From Spirodela intermedia (taxonomy: Eukaryota; Streptophyta; Magnoliopsida; Alismatales; Araceae): 64,000 bases of DNA. Of the stretch, positions 38,526-52,582 are shown one piece after another. The DNA is taken from positions 7,223,878 through 7,287,877 of the forward strand of contig LR746264.1 in assembly GCA_902729315.2 (NCBI GenBank), written 5' to 3'. Under the pieces are notes generated by a model, which saw nothing but the letters and a program-made list of their open reading frames with translations, was not told the DNA's origin and searched no databases. A program made the position numbers and the translations under genes. The stretch's first letter is position 1, and every line of letters begins with the position of its first letter.

Positions 38526-38747
38526 CTCGAAGCGAAGCTCTCCTCCATGTGATCTCCCAACCCATGTCATAGGTCAATGTCTCCAGATGCGCAGAACAGT
38601 GGGGAATGAGCATTAATGTCTGCTTCATACACTCACAAACGCGAGCTTGAGATTAAGCTGAGTACAGAAATAGCAGGAACAGCCGCATGTTGGCATTAGA
38701 TAGATACGTAGATATATAATTATATATGTATCCTCGTGTTCGGAATT
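38526..38747. other. Convergent 3' flanks of the DUF309 and SQD1 genes
   Basis: Only 222 bp lie between the stop codons of two converging genes, so their 3' UTRs probably overlap. An AT-rich stretch (38700-38730) may hold polyadenylation signals for both strands. Confidence 0.5.
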
Positions 38748-41509
<2,762 letters not shown>

Positions 41510-44500
41510 ATGGCGAGGACGAAACACTTCACCCCTGGCCCAAAGCGCCGCCAGAGGAATTTTCAGGGGAGGTCGCCGCAGTCGTCGCGGGGGAAGGGGC
41601 GAGGGCGGCGGCGAGATACTGGTCTCTGATGACGTTTTCGCCGATCTATGTTCTTCTATCTCTCCCTCCCTTCTTCTGCCTGTCTTCGTCTGGGTCCGAA
41701 ACCTAGATGCTCTAGATCTGTGCGGTAACTCATACCATTCGATTTAGCAGGTGAATCGAGTCCCAGTGAGGCACCGGAGCTGAGTCGGAGCCCCAGGGTA
41801 ACCACATTTCCTCGCGTGAACTGCACATTCCCATTTCTCAGCTGAATACACGTTTCCGCAGGCTTCTGATCTCCTCTTTACTTCGTTCCTCTGTGTATCG
41901 CATGATCTCTCTGTAAATAAATTCGGCAGGCTCGTGGAGAAGGTTCCGCAGCTCGGGCCCCCGCTGGTTATTTTCACTGAACCCGTGATATTAGTACCTT
42001 TCACTTTTACGCGTTTGCAGTCACCGGCATCGACGAGAGATTTTCTCATTTCCCGCTGTTTGTCCTTGGACAGAGAGAAGCACAAAAAGGACACACAGAT
42101 TTAAGCCGGGAACAGTGGCCCTCCGCGAGATAAGAAAGTATCAGAAATCTTCTATGCTTCTAATCCCGGCAGCTCCATTCATCAGAACCGTGAGTTTCCC
42201 TGATCGTCGGTTCATAGATTTGATTCTTCAATTTCTGTGTTCTGTCGGATGTATCTCGTAGATGCATTTACTTTCCGTCCTCTGTCACGTGCCTGAGTAG
42301 ATGGTCGTCCACAATTTCAGGTTAGGGAAGTGACTAGTTATTGTACCAAAGAAGTTACACGATGGACGCCTGAAGCACTGGTAGCAATCCAAGAGGTGAC
42401 GCGACAACCCCATCATTATTTCCCGCTTTTCTATGTTATTCATGCTATCATTTGAAAATTATAAGGTGATCAACAAATCCGTTTGATGCACAACGGGAGG
42501 ACTTTTGGTGAAGGGCCTCTGACTGGCTTCCAGTTGTGGATCACTGAGAATGTAGATCTTTTTATGTAGCCTGGAAAGACTACTTGTTCAATCTGGCGAG
42601 ATGAACGGTAGTTCTGTCTTTGAAAAATTGCTCTTTCAAGGGTTTTGCTCATGAAACATTGAACCTGTCGATCAAATCCCTTGGCATATCTTAAGTTGTG
42701 GGCCTAACTAAGTATGTAACATACTAATAAGGCTAAAGCTTTTGGTTGTCGAAGCAATGTGTAGTAAGTGCACCATGATATTGCATATTTAAAACAAAAA
42801 CTTCTACCTTCTCAGAATTTGAATGATAATTGATGTTCTCAAAGTGCTCTCAATGTACTTCTACCAATCTGGCTTGGGCCTCCAAATATATTAGCTATTG
42901 CTGTTAAGTCGCATAGATTTCCGCAGATCATGCAGCCTTTATCATTTATAGCACCTGATGGGGTTGATGATGGACAGAATTGGAGGTTTAAAGTGATTTT
43001 CATTTTTACAGCATATGTAATTATTTCGTACTCCTACCTGCTTAATGTATCCCAAAGTGTGTTCTCAATGTCCTTGACCAGGTTTTTTAATAGTTTCCTC
43101 CCTTGATGGAAATTACTTGCATTTTGTACAGTCTACTAGTGAATCCTGGGAACATATTATATTTCTGTACGAGTTTCTCCCCTTTGACCGACAACTGATA
43201 TCTTCAGTTTGGCAGCCAGAACGTATGATGTTACTATTTGCCTAATTGCTGATGCTTTTAAAAGGTTGATGTATTTATATTTTAGATGATTTCTTTGTGA
43301 TTTTTTTTTACTGACTTTTAAGACTAAGTATTGTTAAACCATCAAATTTAAGTGAAGCTAGACATTCTGGTATATTCCTCTGTAGCTGGATTTAACACAA
43401 AAAAAAAATGGAATTTTTAATGTTAAAACATGTTATAGATGATATGAACTATTTTTAGGGATCCATTTGCAGGATATGTTCTTAAGCCAGTGGGACAAAA
43501 GGTTATTCAGTTCATCTCTCTCAGTATGTGTGCTCTGAATAGAAATGATTCTCTTCGATACCCTGCTGCAAGATTGACTATTATCGTAAGTTTTGATCAT
43601 AAATAGTTTATTAGTGCAAAAAGTGTGGCAGACGGAGCTAACAATCAGCATAACCTCTTGAACCTGGCTGCCATTTTATCAAAGAAGCAGACATCGAATT
43701 AGCTAGCGAAACCCACTTCGTTTGCTGGTCGACTTAGTCAATGGCACCGTATAATGTATGTGGCACCGTATGAGTCATTATACCTTGAACAAAACTGTAG
43801 AATGGAATGATCGACATGTCAACTAGGCTACCAGTCCCATGATGGCCTAATGAAGCAAGCCTAAGAAAAAAAATAGCCATTTCCTCAATCCATCAGGAGG
43901 GGAATTTTGACTACGGCTTCAGTCTAATCAACAGGTTACACAGACTCTTTTTTTTTTTTTGGGGAATGAATGGTTATCTCCATGAATCCAAAGGTCAACA
44001 TATGCATCCTCATTTTCTTTTTTGCCTAATCTTGTTAAAGTGACGCTCTCAAACAAGAAATGAACACCTAATTACATTGTTGTCATCCTCCACCAGTATC
44101 GAAGACAACTCGTCTCCACATGGTCTTAGATTGTTTTAAGAAAGCTTGATATTATAATAAGTTGGATGAAGCTCGGATTTCATGGTACATTTGGTTGTCA
44201 TTTTGTGTGAACAATTATGTCATCAACAACTTAGTTTCCCCATTGTTTTCTGTAACGTATGTGCCCAGGAACTTCAACTTTTGATAAATACTATTTTCTT
44301 TTACCATTTTCTTTGGTATCAACAAAATCTTGCGTGTCTGCATGCGTAGGTATGTTTGTGTCTGTATGCATGCATTCATGCTTCGATCCATCTATAAGAC
44401 CCATCGGTGGATGTCCGAGTCTTGAGAAGGCCATACTAATGGGGGCAAGTTGGAGGATGCAGAGACCAAGCATCCCTCTACCTTGCTAGCAATCTTCCAG

Positions 44501-44862
44501 GCGTTCTTGTTGATATCTACCATAATATCCTTAGATTTTACTTTTTTCCTCGAGTTCGTACATCTTCAGTGGCATATTTCTCTCTTTTCTATGATCTTTA
44601 TTGCGTTTGGCTGGTAGTCCTCCAGAGATGTTCTTCACCCAAGTGTCCGAGGAGCATTCTCTCTCTCCCTCTCCCTCTTTCTGTAGCGCTGTTGAGTTGA
44701 TGCCTGTTTTGTTACGTCTTCAGGCCGCAGAAGACTTCTTGGTTCATTTGTTCGAGGACGCAAATCTCTGTGCGATTCATGCCAAACGCGTCACGCTAAG
44801 TGGGTGATACCATTACCTTTCATTTGTGTCTGGCCTGTGGTTTAAAATTATATGTCCGGTCG

Positions 44863-44895
<33 letters not shown>

Positions 44896-45068
44896 GCTAA
44901 TGGGTCAGACTTACCTACATTGATGACCATCCAAAGCATGCTAGAGTCAATGGTTTTCCATAGGTATCTGTGTTGTCTACGGCGTTGACTCGGGTTGCTG
45001 TCCATGATGTGGCAGTGCAAAAGGACTGGCAGCTGGCAAGGCGGATTGGCGGCGGAAGACATTTCTGA
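41510..45068 (+). CDS. CENH3: Centromeric histone H3 variant (CENH3/CENP-A)
   Basis: Seven exons, 41510-41621, 41751-41797, 41930-41966, 42074-42189, 42321-42395, 44724-44799 and 45016-45068, join in frame to 171 aa. CENH3 replaces H3 in centromeric nucleosomes and specifies the kinetochore site. The tail starts [18 protein letters not shown], not the canonical ARTKQTARK. The histone fold begins [20 protein letters not shown] (76 onward) and continues with [19 protein letters not shown] (longer loop 1, diagnostic Trp), [27 protein letters not shown] and [16 protein letters not shown]. Canonical H3 has MPKDIQLARRIRGERA at the end, so this is not H3. Fold-domain exons are very secure. The first three tail exons rest on phase agreement and weak donors (GTCTCT after 41621). 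The 2.3-kb intron 5 holds no coding signal. Confidence 0.93.
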
Positions 45069-46461
45069 GGCGTCCTCCCTCTTCTCACTGTACCGTTCGC
45101 GGCGTTGTACCTGATTTGGTGGCACTAACCTGCTTCCGCATTCTCCCCTCTCGACTGAAATGACGTTCTACACCGGGGTGGTCATTTTCCTCGATTCTGT
45201 CGATTATGTATGATATGTCTTCTCTTTGGTTCTCTTCACTAAGTGTTAATTGATCTGACTCAAGCCCACAAAGTCAACTAGCCTGCTCTTGAGAGTCTAG
45301 AGGCCCCACCCGCTCCAACTCTCTCTCTCTCTCGCTCCCTCCCTCTGCGTTAGTGTAAATGGTGCCCCTGTGGGTAGAGCTGAATTTTTATTGCAACTGA
45401 CTCTAGATTCTCTGGTCTTGGGATAAAACTCAAGCCCGCAAAGTCAACTAGCCTGTTCTTGAGAGTCTAGAACCCGCACTCTCTCTCTCTCTCTCTGCGT
45501 ATGTGTAAAATGGTTCCCCTGTGGGTAGAGTTGAATCTTTATTGCAGTTGACTCTGGATTCTCTGCTCGTGGGATAAAAGTCAAAAACTGGCCGGTGTAT
45601 TGTCTCCCCCGCTTCTCATTCATCAGGAGTGATCACATGTATGGACGAAATCCATTGCCTAATTTGGCAAGTACTTCTCAATGTCAACCAGGCTTAGCCC
45701 ACGGCATCCAGCAGTCAAAAGGACACAGCCAAAGCAATTCACCAGACATAAACAGCCGTCCGAAACAACTTGATGGACTCTGCACTTCACAAAACCCTGA
45801 CGATTTTTATCACCCTTCTACGACTGGGAGAGCTCGCCACCACAAAACGGAGGCCACTGATGAGACTTCCGGCACTGCTGCTCTTGAGTCTTTCTGGTCA
45901 GGGGGGTGGGAATCCACGCCCTGACGACTGCTGAGAACCCCCGGATCAGGTAGGCTTCTGGGTCAACGATTCTGATGCAGAAACAAGCAGCAAAAAGAAA
46001 AGAAAAAAGTCAACTACCCAGTGAAAATCAGTAAAAGATTATCCAACAGAACCATGATTCCATTTCTATTAACACAACTTTACGGGCACAGAGAATGAGT
46101 GTTTTATGAAGAAAATTTTCTTTCAACCACATCAAAGTGACTAGAAACCATGGAGGACTCTTCGTATCATAGAAATAAACTGAGTATTTTGGCAAGAACT
46201 TCGGGCCATTAGCTGCTGTTTGTAGGATTTTTTTTTCCTAGAAAGCATTTTTTTCTTGAGTGGATATGATCGGTGACTACTCCAATCTATGATTTTATTT
46301 GCACAACATCAAAGGAAATGGAAACCACGCAGTTCTGTTTGTATCGTGGAGAAACAGATGGAGGCCATGTATTCTTTCGTGGAAATAAATGGATCGTGTT
46401 TGGATAATTTTTTTATTTACACACCATTAATATGTTTTGAATCCATGAAGCACTCTTCGTA
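45069..46461. other. Convergent intergenic region between CENH3 and the COMM-like gene
   Basis: About 1.4 kb with no confident gene. It contains the tandem duplication at 45258-45579 and, near 46148 and 46444, two similar short stretches around CACTCTTCGTATCATA. An ORF of about 110 codons at 45595-45924 shows no domain. Confidence 0.45.
45258..45579. repeat. Tandem duplication of about 170 bp downstream of CENH3
   Basis: The segment starting ACTCAAGCCCACAAAGTCAA at 45258 recurs at 45428 with about 10% difference plus a shorter CT tract. It ends with GGGATAAAA in both copies (45420 and about 45570). Each copy includes a (CT)n run and CCCCTGTGGGTAGAG. Confidence 0.92.
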
Positions 46462-49183
46462 TCATAAAAGATAAAACGATGAAGATAAGAAAAGGGAGGA
46501 ATGTGAAGCCCTTACAGAGCTCGAGAGCTGGTCACTGATATACGTCATTGATCTCAACATAGCTTCCAAAGTGTCTCTGGAAAGTTGGAACTTGACCTCG
46601 ACCTCACCCGAGGGAGACTTTGTATAATCTTGCAGCTGCAAGAGAGAAAAAGTGTTAAAAGATAACAAAGAGCAAAGGTGGAGGATGCAGAAAGATTAAT
46701 GGAAAGAATTAGTAAATCGCACACGATTTCCATAACTACTGAATGAGGCTGCTGAGAAAGACAAAGTTTACCCAGTAACAAGCGCTGCGTTACGAGGAAA
46801 CCCTCTCTCACTAAAAGCTTTAATGTTAATCAATCCTACGATATTTTGGAACTGGTACTTGAGTGATGGATCATCTCAAGATATATGGCTCTCCATAATT
46901 GCGTCGGTAGTAGCAAAAAAAAAAAGAAAGAAAAGAAAGATAAAGACTCATACGATCGTGATCAAATAATAATACAACGTATTCTCATTTGATCCATAAC
47001 ACAGCGCAAATATATTTTTCATGAAGAACAATGATTTGGGAACCTTCTGGAATGTGGCAGTGAAGAATCCTATTTCGATCATTCTTCTATCTCATTTGCG
47101 CTCACTGTAGCGCGCCGCTGCAGTTTGGCGATATTTGACTGTACAAGGAAGCATCAAGGAGCCATACCTTCAAGCAAATGACCGCCACCCGATCAGAAGG
47201 TCCTGAATGTCGATTCTCTATGGTCCACGTCATTGACTTCAGACAAGGAAGATTTCCCTGGAAACAAGAGCGATCGGAATATCAGATATCCAACACTCCA
47301 TTTCATGCCTGAATAATCCTTTATTTCCCTCTTTTAATAAACGCCAATCGCTAAGGAGATGCCACTGTGGTCATTTTTCCATCTTTCAGGATTTGGAAAT
47401 CTATGATCTTATGAATAAATAGCATGTACCAAAAATATGCAAAATAACTAAAAACTGGAAAGATGTGCAGAAATTTAATTTCAAGGATAAGATACAGGAC
47501 CATTCACATCATTTTTTCTGCGCAGTGTGAATCCACCAGCTCATCAACCTAAAAGAAAGGTCAACGAGAGTCCAATCCAAGATTTACAGCATACCTTGTT
47601 ATTGGAGAAGCCACCGTCCAGGGGAACAGAGGCCATGTGTGGAAGATCTGGATCACCAGCTGGTGCAGGACAACTGCTACTATTGCTGTAGCAAGATGTT
47701 ACGTCATCTTTCCGTGGCCATATGGATGACAACTTCTCTGAAGCTGTGAAGGGAACAAAAGCTGGTGATGTGCTGACTTTCGCCTGATGTGAGATCCTTG
47801 TTTGTTGCCACAGAGGCTAAGAAAAGATGGAAAAAACATCATATCAAAATCAGTACGCATAATATTCTAATTGAAGAGCATTCATAAAGTCGTCAAATTC
47901 TATGTGCTAACAGCAAGTGAGCATGGGCTTGCCAAGTAGAATGCTTTCAATCAATCATAAATTAGTTCATAGTTATTCCTTCATCACTAAAAAAAAATTC
48001 AAAGCCTCTATCTTATTCTCCAATAAGAGAAGGTCGACAAACATTGAAATGATCACCAGACTCCATAGAGATGGTGGTGATCAGCAAGCAAGAAAGATTA
48101 TGTCCGACTGGACTTGTTCCCATCCCTCTTTCATGGTCAGAAGCAAACCCTTGAAAAAATTGAAGGTACATAAAGATGAGCATTTTGTCAAACGATGAGA
48201 CGCCTGAGAAAAAGCAGTTAACTTAACAGACAGAGGATGATTTCTTCTCCAACAATGAGATGTTAGATGAACATACATCTGAACTGTTACATATCAGCAA
48301 CATGGAAGGTACCTGGTCTCTCGATGCTTCCTCCTTCCATTCACTTTGGTATCTCTGAAAGAGAACCAACAAACTGCTCTGAAGCACAACAGGAAGATCA
48401 TGAGGGAAGAGTCTCTGGATGTCATCCATAGAGAGGTTTTGACGTCCAGACTTTCTAATAATGGAACGGAGGCAAGCCAGGACCTGACATCAGATTCCAC
48501 ATCTTAATATCTAAGAAACTTCAATAAATCAAGATGAACGTAAGTCATAAAAATAAACAATTAACTTCACATAAAACATAAAAATTCAAGATGAACGAAA
48601 AAAATATTAAATACAGCCGTCCCATTACAAACATTACTGAAGAACGGAAGCACAACGATGAAATTAGGGTTCAAAGTTCCCCGAGAAACGCCGCCACCAA
48701 ACAAGTGACGATTTGCGCTATAGTATGGAGAATGCACACACCAGCGGGCCAGTTAACCACAAATCTTCCCCGAGTTGTGGACGCCGGAACAAGAACAAGG
48801 AGACTTATCAAGCAAATTTAAGGCCTCTCCACGTGATCGAGCACTCATATTCGCCAAGTTAGAAAACAGAGCCAACAAACAGCATGCAACAGCAGCGACC
48901 GAGCGTAAGAACAGAACGAAAGAGCTTCCGCGATATTAACTGGTCAAGCAAGCAACAATCGGCGAGAAGGAAGAAAGGGAGATAATCGGTAGGAAATTAC
49001 GGGTTCGAGCTCTCCGGTCGAAGCAAGGCCGAGGTGGGACTGAAGATCTCGTTTCTGGACTGAACTAACCCCCGTGTTCCGGGTGCTCCACAGCGTCTCC
49101 AGGACATGGGCTAGGTTCTCCTCTGTCACCGTTGCCGGAACCTTCAGGAGGTGCAGGTGAAGGTCGGCGGCGCCGCCTTCCAT
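46462..49183 (-). CDS. COMM-domain-like protein
   Basis: Five exons, 49001-49183, 48313-48483, 47595-47816, 47168-47257 and 46462-46635, join in frame to 279 aa. The N-terminal half is helical ([33 protein letters not shown]), followed by a Ser/Pro-rich middle. The C-terminal part (about 194-262), [34 protein letters not shown] and [20 protein letters not shown], resembles the COMM domain, an interaction module of the Commander endosomal complex. The role in plants is unknown. The last exon may be wrong at its end: a GTAAGG donor follows 46516, and reading through it adds Ser/Leu-rich sequence to a stop at 46462. A short further exon would be an alternative. Confidence 0.72.
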
Positions 49184-49634
49184 AGCCGATAACCAGAGGA
49201 ACCGTCCAGACACCGGGGTCTCATTGGTGTCTCCTTATATTCTTAGAATCTCTACGGCCGTACAACTCTCCCTCACCATGGGATCCGACAACCCCCTACA
49301 AGTCCAATATTGGGAACCCGGGACACGTTTGGTGCGGATTCTTAGAATCAGATTCTTGATTTTATGCCCAGATTTTTAAATTCTCTAGATTTTATACCAA
49401 GGCCGTTAAATTGGATTCAAATAATATTTTTTAATTTGATGAGCATCATCGAGGATGCGTATTTCCTGATCGACCGGTCAGCATCTCGCGGAATGATTTA
49501 TGTCAGGAGGAAAACCGAATGTTTCGAACGATCGAGCAAGAATATACGAAGATCCTTCTGTTCATCGGTAGGGGGGATTCGTGCGAACAAAAACAGGGAG
49601 ATAAACAGAGCTGCGCGGGGCAGATGGATTGGAG

Positions 49635-49722
49635 AGAGCGATCAGCTAGAGCTAATACATTGGTAGCCATCATTCCGGCAATCAAACCAATAGGGAAACA
49701 AGTTTGTTCGTCATCTCGCTCT
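49635..49722 (-). ncRNA. Box C/D snoRNA, SNORD44 (U44)-like, 18S rRNA guide
   Basis: Read on the minus strand, this 88-nt element has a terminal stem (AGAGCGA at the 5' end against TCGCTCT at the 3' end). It has a C box ATGACGA (one mismatch to RUGAUGA), an internal C' box ATGATGG and a D box CTGA. The bases directly upstream of D, ATGTATTAGCTCTAG, are antisense to the conserved 18S rRNA segment CUAGAGCUAAUAC. The fifth base before D pairs with the A of CUAG-A-GC, the site methylated under human U44 (A166). Stem, boxes and guide agree in one orientation. It probably belongs to a polycistronic unit with the snoRNA at 49881-49966. Confidence 0.87.
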
Positions 49723-49880
49723 TTCCATGATCTATACTGGGGGAGGACACAAACTGTTCGAGGACAAGAAGATTTACAGTGGAAACAGATTTCCGCCCGA
49801 AAAAACGAAGATCAGAAGAGGAAAACAGCAATGGAAGAGATAAAGCGCGCAGGGAGAGATCGGCGGAGGGAGATTTCTTG

Positions 49881-49966
49881 GGGCATCAGATCTCCAAGGT
49901 GATTAGCATCACAGAGATGCCTCAGACGCAAATTACCCATTAGATGGATAGGTTCCTCATTTGCCC
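49881..49966 (-). ncRNA. Box C/D snoRNA, SNORD83/snR87-like, 18S rRNA guide
   Basis: On the minus strand this 86-nt element has a 5-bp terminal stem (GGGCA/TGCCC), a C box ATGAGGA (one mismatch), a D' box CTGA, a C' box GTGATGC and a D box CTGA. The guide before D', TGGGTAATTTGCGT, is antisense to 18S rRNA GCGCAAATTACCCA (13 Watson-Crick pairs plus one G-U). The fifth base from D' pairs with the first A of AAAUUACCC, the nucleotide methylated in human (A468) and yeast (A436). The second guide, CACCTTGGAGAT before D, has no target I recognise. It lies 158 bp upstream of the U44-like snoRNA on the same strand. Confidence 0.86.
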
Positions 49967-50146
49967 GGCGTGAGGAGAATATCGGCAAGAAACCACATCG
50001 AGAATCGAAGTTACAATGTGGAAAACGAACTTGAATCGAGAAGAGAAAGAGAGAAAGCGGATCACGATCCTTGAGCATCGACCATGGGTAAAGTGGAAAA
50101 ACGACGACGCTGGTCTCGTCGTTGGAAGCGCATGAACAGAACCAAC

Positions 50147-50240
50147 TCTAGGGTTTCTCCGTGAGAAGCCCTCTGCGACCTCACCAGTATATAAGGAGGA
50201 TGAGAGGAGGAAGGGCATTGGTAAGGCTAGGGTTTCCAGC
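50147..50240 (-). promoter_or_regulatory. Probable promoter of the snoRNA cluster (telo-boxes and TATA-like motif)
   Basis: Two telo-box motifs AAACCCTA on the minus strand (50149-50156 and 50228-50235) flank a TATATA element (50188-50193). Telo-boxes are typical of plant snoRNA and ribosomal-protein promoters. The TATA element reads better as TATATAAGG on plus, so direction is not certain. The next 180 bp toward the snoRNAs contain a hairpin (AACGACGA/TCGTCGTT, about 50101-50124). Confidence 0.45.
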
Positions 50241-50469
50241 CGACGGAAGGATCTTGGACGTCCGTAGCCAACCAGTCCTAATCTGAACCGTTGATCCTGT
50301 ATCTGGCATTAGCGGTACCGAACCAGGTAGGGTGCATGATATTCGGGACGTAAAAGGGTGGGAATTACATATAAAACTGCTCTAATAAAAAACTAGCCTC
50401 GATTACAGTAGATTCAATTTTTTTCACGTGTGGGATCGCAAGCAGGGGCGGGAAGGAAGAGGATGGGGC

Positions 50470-50736
50470 TTACGGCCAGACCGCCTCGACCGACACCCTC
50501 GCCTCCCGGAGCTCCTCAGCGGCATCCAGCTCGGCGCGCCAGGCGGACATCGCCGATCTCGTCGTCCTCGTAGATTTTCCCTGCAAAGCCGTTGCGGCGG
50601 CGGTGGCGAAGGACCTGGCGGCGGCGGCGACACCGCCTCGCGAAGAGCAAGTCGCCGGCGGATACGACGTTCCGGTGACAAGGATGGCGTCTTCCGGATG
50701 TAGCAACTCCGAGACGAGGAGAATCAGTGAAGCCAT
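50470..50736 (-). CDS. Small unknown ORF, 88 codons
   Basis: An ORF starting MASLILLVSELLHPEDAILV and ending RVSVEAVWP is GC-rich at third positions. A TATAAG motif lies about 195 bp upstream on the same strand (about 50930). I recognise no family. A different frame across the same bases stays open for 140 codons, which weakens the case. It may be a small peptide gene or only GC-rich sequence. Confidence 0.25.
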   Translation of the reverse strand: MASLILLVSELLHPEDAILVTGTSYPPATCSSRGGVAAAARSFATAAATALQGKSTRTTRSAMSAWRAELDAAEELREARVSVEAVWP

Positions 50737-52049
50737 GGAGATCGATCGATCGATATCTCCCTCTGTTTCCTTTCCTTGTTGCGCTTGAGAGTGAGATGCA
50801 GGATTCCGGCGACGAGCGATGCGGATCTGGTGGTAGAAGTACAAGAAGAAGAAGAAGAACTGTGCGGAGGGATTGAAGCGACTGAAGTGACGTGAGCTCT
50901 GTGAGATTGAGGAAGACGTCGATCCAGCTTATAAGCACCGGAGCTCCACCTGGAAGAGCCCCCGGGTTTCTGCGCCGCGTTGCCTCGGCGGCGGATTCCG
51001 TGAGCCGTTTACGCGCCGAAACGACTGCTAGTGGTTAGTAGGTTCGTGCCATTTAATAAGTCCAGCTGTCAGCTAGCCAGGTGGTATGGTCCCAGGCCCA
51101 CTAAGTTCGGACTTGCGAGTCGGTTGTTCTGACCCTACGGGATCCGAGCCCAGGCCAAATCAAGACAGAAGTTGGGCCGACTGATTGCCACGTTCCAAAC
51201 AGCACATCACGACACCGCCTCATCCCGAATAGCACCGGGGTTTCGTTTCCGCCGTTGGAATCTTCCATAACATCCACGTCAGCATCCGCGCCTAGAAAAC
51301 CCATTTCCTATTCCGGATTTAGATAAGGTCAACGTATGTTTCATTGGCGTATTAGAGATGACTTCTAGAATGCGGATTTGTAAAAGAAAGTCCTCCGTTT
51401 TACTGCGTAATACACTCAACGCCCTTGATCGATCAATTTAGCTAAGAAAAAAGTCAACGTTTGATCGATCAGTACGAGCATCTTCAGTGGTAACACGGTA
51501 TTTTAAAAAACGTGACTTTTATGAATTTGGGCCAGACTATGCTCTCTTGCTCGGCCCATTTTTAGGAAGCAAAATATGTTACACCGAATATGAGTTGACA
51601 TTTCGATGATAGATTTACGTCGGTTGTAAGTCCACGACTTTTAAACGGCCGAGCTTAGAAGCTGGTCAACGGGCCGAATCCAGATGGCCCCCCCGGAATG
51701 GTTCGAGTGAATTTTGACAGGACTAACGGCGAGGGTCACGGAATTCCGTCAGTCGATCAACTGAGGGGAGGTAAGAAGGGAGAGTCCATATGGAAGCCGT
51801 TTACACGCAAGGCCATCGTGCCACGTCACCCGGAAACGACAGCCCAGGAGTGCCAGCTGCATTGGTAATAGGTAACGACTCCGAAATGAAAAATTGCTTA
51901 TAAATTTAAGCGTAATTAGTTTTAGAATCCCTGGAAATATTGTCTATTACTAATGAACCTGAAAATGTCTTCTACGTCGACCTTTTGCCCCCGAGACGAT
52001 GAAGATCCTGTCTGTTCGAAACTCAATTCCTTCCCGCCGCCCCCTGGCA
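50737..52049. other. Intergenic region, no gene seen
   Basis: Mixed composition with no conserved reading frame. A direct repeat of TTGATCGATCA occurs at about 51424 and 51453. The right end runs into the CT-rich minisatellite. Confidence 0.45.
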
Positions 52050-52169
52050 CCCAATACTGTCTCTCTCTCTCTCTCTACCCAGTTTCTGGACATTCCTCAT
52101 TTTTAGCATTCTCTCTCTTCCGAGCTTCTCCAAGTCCCCCGTTCTTCTCCTTCTCTTCCCTTGACATTC

Positions 52170-52205
<36 letters not shown>

Positions 52206-52582
52206 CCCAGCCTATGGACAACCTCCGTTTCTCTCCTTCCCTCCCCCTAACATCCTCTCTCTCTACCAGCTTCCGCACACCACACGTTCTCTCCCCTCTC
52301 CTTAACATTCTTTCTCTCTCCCCGGCTTCCGTACATCCCCCATTCGCTCATTCTCTCCTCTTAACATTCTCTCTCTCTCCCCAGCTTCCCCACATCCCTC
52401 GTTTCTCATTTTCTCTCGCTCTCCTCAGCTTCCGCACACCCCACGTTATCTCCTTCTCTCCCCTTAACATTCTCTCTCTCCCAAGCTAATGCACATTCCC
52501 CGTTTCTCTCCTCTCCCCCTTAACACACTCTCTCTCCAGCTTTCGCACATCCCTCACTTCTTTCCTTCTCCCCATTAGCTCT
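52050..52582. repeat. CT-rich minisatellite, left block (about nine units of 45-75 bp)
   Basis: Repeating units share CAGCTTCCGCACATCCC, then CGTTTCTCTCCTTCTC and CCCTTAACATTCTCTCTC. Unit length varies with the CT tract. The block ends at the 5' LTR of the retrotransposon and resumes beyond its 3' LTR. The long Ser/Leu ORF (51953-52489) is an artefact of this repeat. Confidence 0.88.

Noticed and set aside
49427-49580. Third box C/D snoRNA candidate on minus downstream of the U44-like element
   Set aside because: CTGA and GATGA motifs are present, but there is no terminal stem and no guide match to rRNA that I recognise.
50082-50162. Short Arg-rich ORF (MGKVEKRRRWSRRWKRMNRT) recalling ribosomal protein eL41
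   Set aside because: It does not match the eL41 sequence pattern and lies in the leader of the snoRNA cluster on the other strand.
51953-52489. Ser/Leu/Pro-rich ORF of 178 codons
   Set aside because: It is the translation of the CT-rich minisatellite.
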